From: Chamaecyparis obtusa
Lineage: Eukaryota; Streptophyta; Pinopsida; Cupressales; Cupressaceae
Direction of reading: 5' to 3'
NCBI GenBank assembly: GCA_027943335.1
Contig: BSBK01006424.1
Location: 563,001-627,000, forward strand
Length of the DNA: 64,000 nt
Shown: positions 23,103 through 35,042 of the stretch, in pieces
Numbering within the stretch: the stretch's first letter is position 1
Layout: each line of letters opens with the position of its first letter
Program-made: the position numbers and the translations under genes
The notes under the pieces: model-generated
The model's database searches: none
What the model saw: only the letters and a program-made list of their open reading frames with translations
Told to the model about the DNA's origin: nothing

Positions 23103-25868
23103 ATGACACTTAAGTTGCAGAAACCAGTCATAGTTGAAAAGATAGAGCTAGTAAACCCAAAGTATAATATTCCTCCTGCCGTTGCTATGGAATTTAATAA
23201 AATTGGAGCCCTATCATTGATCTTGCCTAGATTCATTTTGATTGAAGATGTTTGTACCTTCATTCACTACAAGATCAAAGATATATGTTAGGGAGAAATC
23301 AATACATCATTCAAGAACTTGTGTGTTAATGGTAATTTGAAAAGTGATCACACACACTTGTAGACCAAGGGTTTGGTTCATGCAATGCATATTCTGACAG
23401 TTTTTAAACATGAGTGGATGAGAATTATACTGAGAAGAGTACATGATCATTTTATGTGGCTTGATGGGATAATGTAGATAAAAAATGATGTTTTACATAT
23501 TGTGACAAGATTTCCATTCATTGATAGATCGAGGGCCTATAAGAAGATAGATAAGAACAAACTTTGTTAGCTTAAAAAAGATAACTGGAATGGAAGAGGC
23601 CTTAAGCTATCTACTGTTGAAGACCTCGAATTGAAATTTACATTAAACATAATATCATATAGGATATTTCAATCATCTCGAGTAGATAGTGTACCCTTTG
23701 GATCTATAGATATTTCCTACAAAATTGTGAAGGACATGAAGATTGACTTGTGTGAGATTATGTTGAAACAATTAGATGACAACATGAATACCATTCAGAA
23801 GGCAAAGTCAAATACACTGAAATTTGGTCCACTGTTGGTATGTATATTCTTTTATTTTCAAAACTCATTTCCAACAGTCAGTGAAGTCACATGGAGTGTA
23901 AATAAACCCATTGTTTATCAAATTAGTAAATTAATTCAAATCATGGGTGATAATTTCAATGTTATAATGGATGATTATTTCAATAAATTTCAATCTAGAA
24001 TGCATGAGTATATAATTAAACCTCAGTTAGTGGAAGAGTACAAAGATGAATTATGTTTTGAAGTTGATACCAATGTGTGTATCATAAGGGCAGTAGAACC
24101 TAGAACTGAGTGGTTACCACCGATGGGATATGAAATGAATATAGATTTTGCCATTGTACAAATTAAAGGACTATTGGAGAAACCAGTTGATAGGACTGTG
24201 ACTCGGTATGGAACCTATGAAGAGGTTAAGGAGAAAATAAGAGCAGGAATATTGATACCAAAAGCTATAAGGAAAACAAGTAAAATGATTAGTGAATTAT
24301 TTGATAAATTAGGTATTGTTTATGTTGATGAAGTTGAGGAAGTTGTTGAGCCTTTGGAAATAAATAGGAAGAAAATAAAAGTCAAGAAGGAAACTCCTAG
24401 TCTTATTGGTGTAAGACCATCTACTCGGTCTACCTCTATACCGAGAGGAAAGAAGAAAGTAGAAGTTGAACCAGTAAAGACAAAAACATATATTAGAGAA
24501 AATAAGGCCACTGGGAGGCCAATAAGGAAATTGAAGTTTCCAAAGGAAAGTGATAAAGAGTCGAATGACTTGTCACAATTCAAAGTTGCACCGAGAAAGA
24601 AGTTAAAAAATCTTGATGATTTTTCTCAAGACACTTGAAAAGTATGGTGGATTGAAGGTCATGCAACAATTAAAATATGACACAAGGATTGATGAAGAAA
24701 AGGATAAAATAGAAGAAATAATTATTACCACACTACAAAAATATAGGATGATACCATTTGAAGTGGCACAATATCTAGAAAGTGAATTATATAATAAAAT
24801 AGATGCCAAATGGAAATATGGACTTGCTGCACTAAAAAAGAGATGAGAGAGAGGTCACTTGCAATCATAGTACTAGAATTAACAAAGAGAGGAATAAAAG
24901 ATACACTCAATGAATATTTGTAAATATTTATGGTAAAGGGAGGAATTTTAAGTATAACGGTCAGTCAATTAGAAGAAGTACAAAAAGACATCGATGATCT
25001 TTGGAGAAAGATCTTTTCCATTGACCAACCGATAATTGAAGGTGTAATAGATCAAGAAGATAAATCCAAGCCAGTTGGATTGATTAAAAATCAGGAAGAA
25101 TTAATCATAGAAGACAATATCGAACAAGATCCTAATGAGACAGTTAAAGAAGATGAAAATGTAATGAAAAATGAGGCCATAGAATCAGAAGCTATGGATA
25201 TAGAAGATTCAATTACTGCAATATTATTGACAAATGAGCCTTTCATTATTCAAGTTTTAGATTTTATGGATATATAGGTGATTGGTGATGCACCTATAGA
25301 AGTTGAGACTCCTACTGAGCCAACAAAAGATACTGATACTAAAGAGACTGAGGAGAAGACTATTGAGACTGAATCTACTCAAGGTCAGAACACAAAATTA
25401 GTGACCCCCACCGAGACTACTGGTCAACAACAGGAGCCAAAGAAAGAGAAGGAAAATGTAGGAGAAAAGAAAAAGGAGAAACAATAAGAAAAAAAAAAGG
25501 AAATAATAGAAAAGAAAGAAGAAACTCTAGAGAAGAAGGAAGAGAATAAATCTGAAGAGAAAAAGAAGGAGAAGGAAGATAAAACTGATGATACTTCAGC
25601 TCAATCAGAAGCAAAGAAGGCATCGAGCTCAAAGGGAAATTCTAAGAAGAGAAAATTATAAAAAGAGGTAGATATAAATGAAGTCATTGTAATACCGAAG
25701 GTTGATTATATAACCATGAGCCCTAAGGAACTCTCTGAGTTTGGTGAATTATTAAAAAGGAAAGCTGCACAAGACAAGCTTATAGCCAAAAAGAAAAAAA
25801 TAGATGTGTGGAGAAGATAAAAAGTAATTAAATGAGAAAGAAGATATATACAGTCAGTTGTAAGAACT
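23103..25868 (+). pseudogene. Unrecognised long ORF, copy B (about 900 codons in one frame)
   Basis: I do not recognise this protein. From ATG 23103 one frame extends to 25817. It is broken by stops at 23289, 23361, 23475 and 23568 (all TAG), then 24921, 25275, 25485, 25659 and 25818, and by one frameshift near 24620 that is compensated near 24845. The longest intact stretch is 23631-24638 (335 codons). Visible parts: an N-terminal globular region; a hydrophobic segment LLVCIFFYF near 23835; the block shared with copy A (VEEYKDELCF, AVEPRTEW, GYE, RYGTYEE; 24020-24230); a basic linker (24360-24600); a helical domain (24613-25020); an acidic region (25030-25270); and a Glu/Lys low-complexity tail with KKRK (25480-25660). 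Element D splits it at 25869; a tail continues at 36310. An envelope-like or accessory ORF is plausible, as is a captured host gene. Confidence 0.65.
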
Positions 25869-27111
25869 TGTTAGAAATAACAGTCCACCAATACAACTGA
25901 GAGGGGGGCGTGAATCAGTTGTATGACAGATTATTTAACTTTAAACTTTGAATAGCATCAATATCAAAACCAATGAACACAATGAATGCCAAAACAATAA
26001 CACAATATTTTTTGTCGAGGAAACCCTGTTAAAGGTAAAACCCCAGTGGAAATTAACACCCACTAACGATGTACTATGAGTATAGTATCCTTGTTAGAAG
26101 ATCTAGCCCTATTAGGAGATGATTAAAACATTACAGTACATAGTCCTTGTTAGAGGACATACCCTATTAGGAGTCAAGAAAAAGAAGGGTAGGCTCACTA
26201 TCCAAAGAAGGTTATGTCCACCTTCAAAACTCACTGTTCGCAACACAAGTGTATATGAAGAAATACACAATCTTTTAAATTGTCTGATAGAAACTGTGTT
26301 TGCTTGATCAATTCTAATGAAGTATATAAATTATCCTCTACTCTACATCCAATGGACACAAGCTCGTAGCTTCCACAATCCTCTTTTACATCACATACAA
26401 TCTTCCACACTTCTTCTCAAAAGAAAAGATCTTACATATATACCCTATTACAAAATAAACCATCAGGTCAGCCAACTAGGCTTTCCTAATATACAGATAA
26501 TTATATAAATCCTTGCTAAGATACACACTGTATCTACAACAAGTATACAACAATTACAATTCAATAATTAAGGACTGACATCCATAAATCATGCTTGCCA
26601 TTCATGATACATGCTACAACTCTCAAATCGGCTTCCAAATAGGTCTTCTCAAGAACACACACCAAAGATGATGTCATCCTACTTTTTATACCTTGCAAAG
26701 GCCATCAAACATTCTTCAATACCATATTTTTCATCCCTTAATATCACATACATTGAATCATTATCGCCTGTAAGATATACCTAAAACACAAGGACTTACT
26801 CTGTTAACTTCCACTGTCACTATCTAGTAACCAATCTTCACTAAATCTTCTGTAACTCATTCAATATGCAATATTACATCATGCAATCTTAGATATAAGA
26901 TCACACCACCTTTCTGTATACACAACTGATTTCACATGTTCTGAAACATCTGTACACTGTAATAACCATCCTATTCTCTTCACAAAAACATATGTTGACA
27001 TCAGTGACAAAACATGAATGACAATGAAAATAAATCCAAGATCACTCAACGTAGTAATTAAACATATTAAATGTATCCATAATCTCCCCAATGCATTAGC
27101 AATATCCAACA
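25869..27111 (-). repeat. 3' LTR of element D
   Basis: This 1243-bp LTR is closely similar to 35043-36309, with TGTTAG at 25869 and CCAACA at 27111 on the plus strand. It contains the dyad GTTGACATCAGTGACAA at 26994-27010. Confidence 0.92.
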
Positions 27112-27315
27112 ATCTCCCCCTTTGGCATTGATGGCAACATATGGGAAAATCCATCAACCCAAAAGTATTCTCTTAGTACCTTTACCACATAGTCTCTTTC
27201 CCCAATACATAGTCTCTTTCCTGTAGGATTTTCACATAGTCTCTTTCCCCCTTTGACAATAATTCATCAACTATCTTCAACAATTGTCTTCAACGATCAC
27301 TCCCCCTGATAATTA
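27112..27315 (-). other. Multiple polypurine tracts of element D
   Basis: On the minus strand the LTR-proximal tract reads GCCAAAGGGGGAGATT (27112-27127). Further runs lie at about 27195-27210, 27238-27256 (TCAAAGGGGGAAAGAG) and 27299-27312 (CAGGGGGAGTG). Tract arrays are known from Sireviruses; one tract suffices for priming. Confidence 0.65.
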
Positions 27316-27405
27316 GATCCCTACATCAAGTCTAGAATATGATAAGACTCTGAAAACCTCTGGACTGATGCATCCCTACATCAATTAATTCTGACTAGGA
27401 GGGGC

Positions 27406-28968
27406 CTACACCCCAAGCATACCTCTGAGATACTCAAAGGCATCATTTTGAAATGGATTTGTAAATATATCTTCTATATGTTCCTTTGTGCTAATGTATT
27501 CCAATCTTATTTATTTTTCAGCTACCTTGTCCCTCAAGAAGTGATACTTAATATAAATATGCTTAGTTTTAGAGTGCATCACAAGATTCTTTGACATATT
27601 TATTGTACTGGTGTTATCACAATGGATAACCACTGGTTCATCAAAATTTATTCCAATGTCTTTCAGCATTTGTTTCATCTAAAAATTTTGAGTGTAGTTA
27701 ATAGAAACAACAACATACTTTGATTTTGAAGTAGATTGAGCTATACAATCTTGCTTTTTACTTAGCCATGAAACCAACTTTTTCCCAAGGAAAAATGCAC
27801 CTCCACTAGTACTCTTTCTGTCATCAATATTCCCTACCCAATCAACATTAGTATAAGCATGAAGTTCAACGTTATCATTTCTATCATACCATAAGCCATA
27901 TTCTATTGTCCCTTTTAGATATCTAAATATCCTTTTCACAACAACTAGGTGTGTCTCTTTAGGTTCTTGATATCTAGCCACAATTCCAACAACATTAGCA
28001 ATATCCGGCCTGGTGTGAGTTAGATATTGTAATCCTCCAACCATTGATTTGTACTTGGTCTAAAAAACACATTTTGTCTCATAATTATTTTTTCAGTTTA
28101 TGACCAGTCACCGTGGGTGTGCCAATTGGTTTACAATCTTCCATTCCAAACTTTTTCAACATTTCTTTAAGATACTTAGTCTGAGAAATAAAAATTCCAT
28201 TCTTGCTATGATTTATTTGTAGTCCTAGAAAGAATTTCATTTTGCCTATCATGGACATCTCAAATTCATTTTCCATCTCTTTAGAAAATTTCTTACACAA
28301 TTCATCATTGCCTCCAAAGATAATATCATCAACAAAAACTTCTATTATTAGAATTCCATCTTCACTAGCTCTTAAATATAAGTTATTGTTAGCATTACCT
28401 TTTCTGAACCCAAGGCAAAGTAAGTATTTGTCTAACCTTGCATACCAATCCCTTGGAGCTTACTTCAGTCCATACAGTTCCTTCTTCAACTTGCATACCA
28501 TGATTTCATCTTTGTATAGAGGAAATCCATCAGGTTGTTCTATATAAACTTCTTCTTCAAGATCCCCATTCAAGAATGCAGATTTCAGATCCATCTGATA
28601 TACCTTAAAGTCCTTATGTGCAACATAAGCCAAAAATAATCTCACAGCTTCTATCCTAGCAACGAGAGAAAATGTCTCTTCAAAATCTATGCCTTCTTAT
28701 TGTGACAAGCTTTACATACCAATCTTGCTTTGTTTCTTACAACAACTCCTTCTCCATTCATTTTGTTTCTGAAAACCCACTTAGTTCCTATTACATTTTT
28801 GTCTTTAGGTCTAGGAACCAATTCCCAAGTGTTATTTTTCTTTATCTGATCTAACTCTTCCTTCAAAGCTTTGATCCAAGATTCATCTCTAAAAGCGTCA
28901 TCAGTAGTCTTTGGTTCAACTTGAGAAATCAAAAAAATTTCTTCTCTAGTATTTGATCTAGTCATTAC
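27406..28968 (-). pseudogene. Reverse transcriptase and RNase H of element D
   Basis: The region starts after the E insertion with the Copia pre-RT text (ALKEELDQIKKNNTWELV, near 28850), then GTKWVFRNK. The polymerase active site FVDDIIFGG is intact, with its two Asp at 28325-28330. The connection domain is in the frame 28300-28085 (MKFFLGLQI, GTPTVTGHKL). RNase H is in 28044-27679 (YLTHTRPDIA, RRKSTSGG-like DRKSTSGGAFFLG), and the C-terminal YLRGMLGV ends at 27406. Several frameshifts and stops separate the blocks. These enzymes copy the RNA genome to DNA and degrade the RNA strand. The frame joins that of the integrase part once E is excised. Confidence 0.88.
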
Positions 28969-29270
28969 TGTAGAAACTGAGAAAAATAGATTCAACTTCC
29001 AAGACCAATCTGCATGCAAGATGCCTGTTACAGAGAATGAAGCAAAAGATGGAAAAAATTGAAACCCTTCTGTGCTAAAAAATGAGAGAGAGAAAAAATG
29101 TATTCAGCATAATGAAAAAAATTACAAGGTTCAACCTATAAAGGTGACCAAAACCCTAAAACTAGAAAAGCTAGGTTGCACATTATAATTAATAAAGATA
29201 TTAACTATAATGTACCTAGGAGATAGCTTAAGAAAAACAAGATTAATGAAACTAACTAATTACTCTAACA
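28969..29270 (-). repeat. 3' LTR of element E
   Basis: 302 bp, TGTAGA...CTAACA on the plus strand. It is followed at 29271-29283 by the complement of the polypurine tract CACTTAGGGGGGG. Confidence 0.93.
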
Positions 29271-29697
29271 CCCCCCCTAAGTGAAGCTTGGGAGGTAAGC
29301 TAACCTAGCACAGCTATGAAAGTAGGAAATGGGTCCCAATAACAAGACCTGATCAGGTACCCAATACAAGGAAATCTCTGTAAACTGGAGACAAAGGAGA
29401 AAATCCAGTGGGAAAAAATCCTCTCCAAAAAGAGATATAAAAGAAAGCAAAAGACAAAAAATGACTTCAAGAGACTCTCTCAAAGCCATAAGTACAATGC
29501 ATGCTGCCAACCCCCCCGTGAGAGAGGGTCAAGGCTCCAAAGCCCCCCTAGAATGAAAGAACCCCTGGAACAATGAACAAACCACTATGAATCCAATACA
29601 AAGGAGTGAAAGATAGTGAACATTGAAGAGGTACCCTCGAAAGATGAGGTGTCACTAGAAAGTTGAGTTGATGCTCAAAGGATTAGACACGAGGATC

Positions 29698-31326
29698 CTA
29701 AAAGGGAATCCCCAATGTAGGTGGTATGACAGGTGTGCTGACATTGTCAGGAGAGAGGAGATGAATGTCCTCTGTAGTATTCTCAACAACTACACCTGGT
29801 GGCTCAAGGAATGGAGCTGGAGGGTTTGGCAGTGTTGAAGAAGAATCTTGCTGAAGAGAAGAAACCCCAACAAGATGAGGTGAGGTAGTCACAGAAGTGG
29901 TCTTAGGAACAACATAGAGGTTCAAGTGACCTGACTGTCGCACATGATGCTCTCGCATAAGAGGAGAGATATGCTCTGATAATGGAGATGGTGGACCAAA
30001 GTGTGAGAAGGTGTAGAGATGGGTGGAATGATCAACTATCCCAGTAGCAACAATGCCACCTGTCGCACTATCTCAGATGAAGACTGAATTTGGCGTGAAC
30101 TCAACTATTTTCCCTGACCCACTGAGTGTAATTTGATAAATTGAGAGAAGGTTTGCAGATAGAGATGGAACATACAATACATCATTGAATGTGCCATCCT
30201 AAATGCGTACTGAAACTTTCTCACAAACTATCATAACAGTGTTATTCCCCATGAGAATGTGAGGAATAGGAGAAGCCTCAATAGACGAGAAGATCTTTGG
30301 AGAAGATGCCATATGATGAGAAGCACCATAATCCAGTATCCAAGGGACCTGTGAAGGGGATGCAACAGAAGCCCGTAATGCATGATCCTATCCAAAATCA
30401 TGTCCAGATGTCGAAGATGAGGTGGAAGACTGAAAAGTAGACCCTTATGAGGTGGAAGAGGATGGAGAGGAAATAGTGTTCTTCTGAAGGAGAGCTTGCA
30501 AATCTGCAATCTATTTCTCATAGCCATCAAACCTCTTTTGAAAATAATGTGACTCATCATGAGGCCCCTTCTAACAATAGGAACATGTAGGGCTCTCAGT
30601 CTTTTGTTTCTCCTTTTTAGAAGAAGATGGTGGGCTAGTAGAGTGCTGATAAGAGGAATCAGATGTTTGCTTCAGCTTCTGATTTTGTGTATCCTAAGGT
30701 GTCTTGGCAAGCAATGCCTGTGATTGTGAACCTGCAAGTGAATCCATCTGATTGATCTTGGACTGCTCACAAGTCAACCTATCATAGAAGGTCTCAAAAG
30801 AGGGCATAACATGTCATGCACCCAGTGCATCCATAGTGGTGTAGAAGGTAGAAGTGAAAATTTGATAAGGACCGCGAAGCTTTGAGAGTATTAGAAAGAT
30901 ACACTCATCATCAGACTTCATCTTTCCAGCAACCTACAAAATAGATCGAAGAGACTTGAACTTCATTAAGAAGTCCTCAATGCTGGTGAATGATTCAGGT
31001 ATCAAGGAGGTGAACTCTGCATCTATCTGGAGAACCCTAAAGTGACTCATTGTGCCAAACAAGGTGGAAAACTTGTTCCACTTATCCCTAGGTGTGGTCA
31101 AACCATCCAGGTGGAACAACAACCCATCTAAAATGTTCATTGCAATGAGGCCCATTTCCTCATCCATCCTATTCCGCTGCATAAGAGCCTCATAAGGCCT
31201 CTGTAGAATTAGCTGAGTTTCATCGAGACATGACCATAGCCCTTTTTCCATAAGCAATCTGTTCATCTGTCCTTTCCAAGTGTGATAGTTGTGAGGTGTA
31301 AGGGGAGCGACAAAAGAGTCTACCAT
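29698..31326 (-). pseudogene. gag-protease of element E
   Basis: The ATG at 31326 (MVDSFVAPLTPHNYHTWKGQ) opens a Copia gag. An upstream in-frame ATG at 31491 would add a hydrophobic leader and is less likely. The gag core runs to 30937 (TTPRDKWNKFSTLFG, then SIEDFLMKFKSLRSIL). The same frame continues through stops to a knuckle relic near 30590 (CSYC, His present, last Cys now Tyr) and a protease whose active site reads DYGASHHM (Asp at 30331-30333), with Tyr where Ser is usual. After a LYTFSHF piece of the pre-integrase region the frame jumps to a Pro/Ser-rich stretch (29958-29698) that looks like the end of integrase. Most of pol is therefore deleted within one continuous frame. Confidence 0.82.
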
Positions 31327-31716
31327 TGAGAGAAAGAAGACAAAAGTAGAAGGGTCTTTCTGAAGTAAATTATAGAAAGTAAAGAGCACCCCCCCCACAA
31401 AGTATAATACTATCCCCTGTACACAACAAATTACTATGAAAGCACAAGAAATGAGAAAAAAACTTGAGTTCCAGAAGCAGAATAGGAGCACAGAAGAAGG
31501 GGCATCTTTGAATAAAAAATAGAAATCAAATGGAAAAATCAGGAAGTGAAACCTGCACGAGAGCGATGGGCTCGGAAAGACCTTTTTGATGACATATCAT
31601 ATGTCAAATTTCGAGTTCGTATGAGCCCTATAGGACCAAAAAAGCCCAGGTACCCCCAAAAATGCAAGCATACTAAAAAAAACCAGACCCGAAAATAATT
31701 TTGACAGCTGTGTGGC

Positions 31717-31850
31717 CATCACGGGATGTTTGGCTAGAGGGCGGCGACCGGTGGGCAGCGGCACCAGTGGAGGTGGCGCAGTGGCATGGCGGTGGCAGCG
31801 CGGTGGGAGGGTGGCAACGGGAGGGAGGTGTGCAAGTGATGTAGTTGAAT
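31717..31850 (-). other. GC-rich leader segment of element E
   Basis: Between primer site and gag the plus strand is G-rich with GGCGG/GGTGG repeats (minus strand C-rich), in sharp contrast to its surroundings. No intact ORF covers it. It may be a structured RNA leader. Confidence 0.5.
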
Positions 31851-32147
31851 TTTAATGCCCAACGTTAAAAAAAAAACAAATTTTTGATTTTTTTAAAGAA
31901 AAAATGAATTTTTCCCATTTTCTGTGCTTGTACGACCCTAATAGGGCAAAATTTTTCTCCCAGATGCCCCGGAGGCCAAATAGGTCAAGTTTTATATGGA
32001 AATAGGGGTTTTTGGGCCTTCCAAATGCAACCGTGAGGTCAATTTTTTCCCAAAGTGCTCCAAAAAAACCACTAGATCCAATAAAAAATAACAAAAAAAT
32101 TGCTTGATCCACAGCTTCAAACGAACTCGAGCAAGTAGTAGCAGAAT

Positions 32148-32160
32148 GACTCTGATACCA
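32148..32160 (-). other. Primer-binding site of element E
   Basis: On the minus strand TGGTATCAGAGTC directly follows the LTR end; it is an almost perfect initiator-Met tRNA primer site. Confidence 0.9.
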
Positions 32161-32464
32161 TGTAGAAATTGAGAAAAACATATTCAACTTCCAAGACCAA
32201 TCTCCATGCAAGATACCTATTACAGAGAATGAAACAAAAGATGGAAAAAACTAAAACCCTTCTGTGCTAAAAAATGAGAGAGAGAAAAAATGTATTCATC
32301 ATAATGAAAAAAGAATTACAAGGTTCAACCTATAAAGGTGAACAAAACCCTAAAAATAGAAAAGCTAGGTTGCACATTATAATTAATAAAGATATTAACT
32401 ATAATGTACCTAAGAGATAGCTTAAGAAAAACAAGAGTAATGAAACTAACTAATTACTCTAACA
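32161..32464 (-). repeat. 5' LTR of element E
   Basis: 304 bp, about 95% identical by eye to 28969-29270, with the same termini. Confidence 0.93.
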
Positions 32465-34994
32465 ATTACTCCTTGACTTGTATTACCAATAATTTGATTT
32501 TGAGGATGATGTTTCTTTACATACCTTAGAGTCTTAGGAATATTAGTAGCCTCATTTGTATCACCATCACAAGTCTCATTTTTGCATTCAGTCTCAACAA
32601 GTTCTTCTTTTATAGTAGCACCCCCCTTGATCTCTATATTTTGATTACAATCATACATTCTCTCTTGTATCTGAAACTTTTCATCTATTTTCATATTGTT
32701 ACTTTCAATCATCTTTCTTAATCTCAGGTTAAAACATTTGTAAGCCTTTCTCTTAGTAGAATAACCAAGGAAAATTCCTTCATCACTTCTAGCATCAAAT
32801 TTCCCTATCTCATCATCTCTTTTGATATAGCATTTACTACCAAATATTATGAAATATTTTACAGTAGGAGTATGATTAAACCACAATTCATAAGGAGTCT
32901 TACTTGTACCTTCTCTGATTTGAATTCTGTTCAAAGTGTACACTGTTGTCCCAATAGCTTCTCTCCAGTGCACATGAGATATATTTCCTTCAAGCAACAT
33001 TGTCTAGTAGCATCTAGTATTGTTCTATTCCTTCGCTCTGCTATCCCATTCTATTGTGGAGTCCTAGGAGAAAATGTTTATCTTTGTATTCCATGCTCTT
33101 CGCAATATGAATTGAATAGATCTGAAGTAAATTATCCACGTCCGTCTGACCTTAAACATTTTATCTTTAAGCCTGATTTATTCTCTACTTTTGCTTTGAA
33201 TATCTTAAATTTATCAAATGCTTCTGATTTCTCTTTCAAGTAAGTGACCCACATCATTCTAGAAAAGTCATCAACAAAAAATATAAAATACCTTTCACCA
33301 TAGTATGATCTTGTCCTTGTAGGTCCACATAGGTCTATATGTACAAGATCCAACTTTCCTTTTGATGTATATGATTTTCTTTTATAACTTCTTCTAGTTT
33401 GTTTTCCCATAACACATTCTCTGCATGTAGTGTTAGATGGTTTCACAATCATCAGTATATCTCTTACTACATTAGTCAAACTTGCCTTCACAATATTACC
33501 AAAATTAACATGAAAAAATATTTTGTGCGATAACCAACTATCATCTACCTTCGCAACAAAAAAAGAACCTCCATATGTATTTAACTCAAATACATTACCT
33601 CTAGATTTAGTACCGGTTGCAATCAAGTTTCCTGTCTTACCTCTGATAAAACATTTTCCATGAAAGAACTTTAATTGAAATCCCTTATCCATTAGTTGTC
33701 CAACACTCAACAAGTTATGCTTAAGTCCATCAACAAGTAGTACATTATCAGTACTAGTCTTTCCATCCAAAGTCATAGATCCTACTCCTATGATAGGTTT
33801 AGGAACATTGTCTCTAAATCTTACAGCACCACCATCATACTTCATTAATTTAACAAACTTGTTTTTGTCTCCAGTCATATGATGTGAGAAACCACTATCT
33901 ATAATCCATTCATATTTTTTATCAACATGTGATACTAAAGCCTTTTCCTCATGTACTAGTTTTTCATCTTTAATAGAAATAAATCCACTCTCCTCATAAT
34001 CCAAATCATCATCATCATAAATACCTTCACTAGAATAATAACATTCCTTATCCTTTGAATACTTAGTCTTGAAAAACTTAGGTTTGTGCTTAGGAACTCT
34101 TGTAGGACTTATAGATGCAAAGTGACCTATCTAATTGCATGAAAAACATTTCAATGGTAACTTTCCTTCAAATTTACCCTTAGCTCTCTTTTCTCTTCTA
34201 GAAATCAGTGCAACAATTTAATCTAGCTTTCTTTACTATTCTTGTATCTATTCCCATTCATCAGCATATTCACCAAGCTCTTCTTTTATGTTCTCATTGT
34301 TGGTGCTCGGAAGTGCAGACGTTATCTTCCTATGTGTAGATTCTTTAAATTTTGTTTCAGCTTTAGGTACAGAATCTCCCATTTCTGCAACTTCAAAGGT
34401 AGTTAGCTTTGCAATCAACATTTCTCTACTAAAGTTTGGAGTCAAAGGTATAATATCTTCTATAGCCTAAATTTTAGTCTTGTAGATTGGTGTCAATGAT
34501 CTAAGAATCTTCACAATGACTTCTTCCTCTTCATAAGTGCCTCCAAAATTTTTGATTCCAATCACAACCTCTGTAACTCTTTGTACATAAGCCCTAATAT
34601 TTTCATCATCCTTCATTTGTAGCTTTTCCATCCTTGTTTTCCAATTTTGTAACTTCACTTGCTTTGTAAAATCATCTCCTTCATATAATGCTTCTAATCT
34701 TGTCCAAATCTTGTGTGCCAAATCCAAATCTTTAACTTTAGTAAATTCTCCTTCAGAGAGACCACTAATCAGTGCTTCCCCTGTGACCATTTTATATGAA
34801 AATATCTTCTTTTCATCATCAGTAGCTTTTTCCAATTCATCCTTAGTCTTCATAACCACCTGATTATTTGTAATCATCCAATAGTCAATGCCCAAACATA
34901 GCAAATGAGTTCGCATCTTGTTTTTCCAACTGTCAAATTTTTCAGGACCAAATTTTAGACTATCCTTCCTAGAGAAAACCATCTCAAAGATCAC
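32465..34994 (-). pseudogene. gag, protease and integrase of element D
   Basis: One minus frame runs from ATG 34994: gag (FGPEKFDSWKNKM; LEALYEGDDFTKQVKLQ; stops at 34467 and 34248), a knuckle near 34145-34105 (CFSCN, His kept, last Cys now Ser), then protease with IIDSGFSHHMTG near 33905, the pre-integrase domain, and integrase. The integrase HHCC pair (SHK, FHV; CREC near 33420) is present, as are the catalytic Asp of VHIDLCGP (near 33335), Asp of LRSDGRG (near 33140) and Glu of AERRNR (near 33040). A Glu codon has become TAA at 33132. A one-base deletion near 33004 shifts the frame into 33000-32465, which holds WREA, PYELWF and the FLGYSTKRKAYKCF block. Integrase inserts the DNA copy into the genome. 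E interrupts what follows. Confidence 0.9.
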
Positions 34995-35028
34995 CTCAAG
35001 CTGTTAAGCTTTCTCTCTAAGGACCAAT

Positions 35029-35040
35029 AACTTGATACCA
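35029..35040 (-). other. Primer-binding site of element D
   Basis: On the minus strand TGGTATCAAGTT lies two bases after the 5' LTR end at 35043. It matches the first eight bases of the initiator-Met primer site. Confidence 0.8.
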
Positions 35041-35042
35041 AT

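Larger units (their letters stand above)
28969..32464 (-). mobile_element. Copia element E, gag-protease only, target duplication ATTAC
   Basis: A 3496-bp element with LTRs 28969-29270 and 32161-32464, primer site and polypurine tract. ATTAC flanks it exactly (28964-28968, 32465-32469). It sits in D between integrase and reverse transcriptase. Element plus one duplication is 3501 bp, divisible by three, and the frame of D resumes across the site. By my reading the LTRs differ at about 14 of 302 positions plus a 2-base indel. It lacks integrase, reverse transcriptase and RNase H. Confidence 0.93.

Noticed and set aside
25417..25632. Ser/Leu/Phe-rich minus-strand ORF that looks membrane-like
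   Set aside because: It is the antisense shadow of the Glu/Lys repeats of the unknown ORF copy B. The same applies to 24320-24583, 19868-20080 and 18530-18718.
31852..32211. 119-codon minus-strand ORF
   Set aside because: It runs from the leader of element E through the primer site into its LTR, so it is a chance frame.
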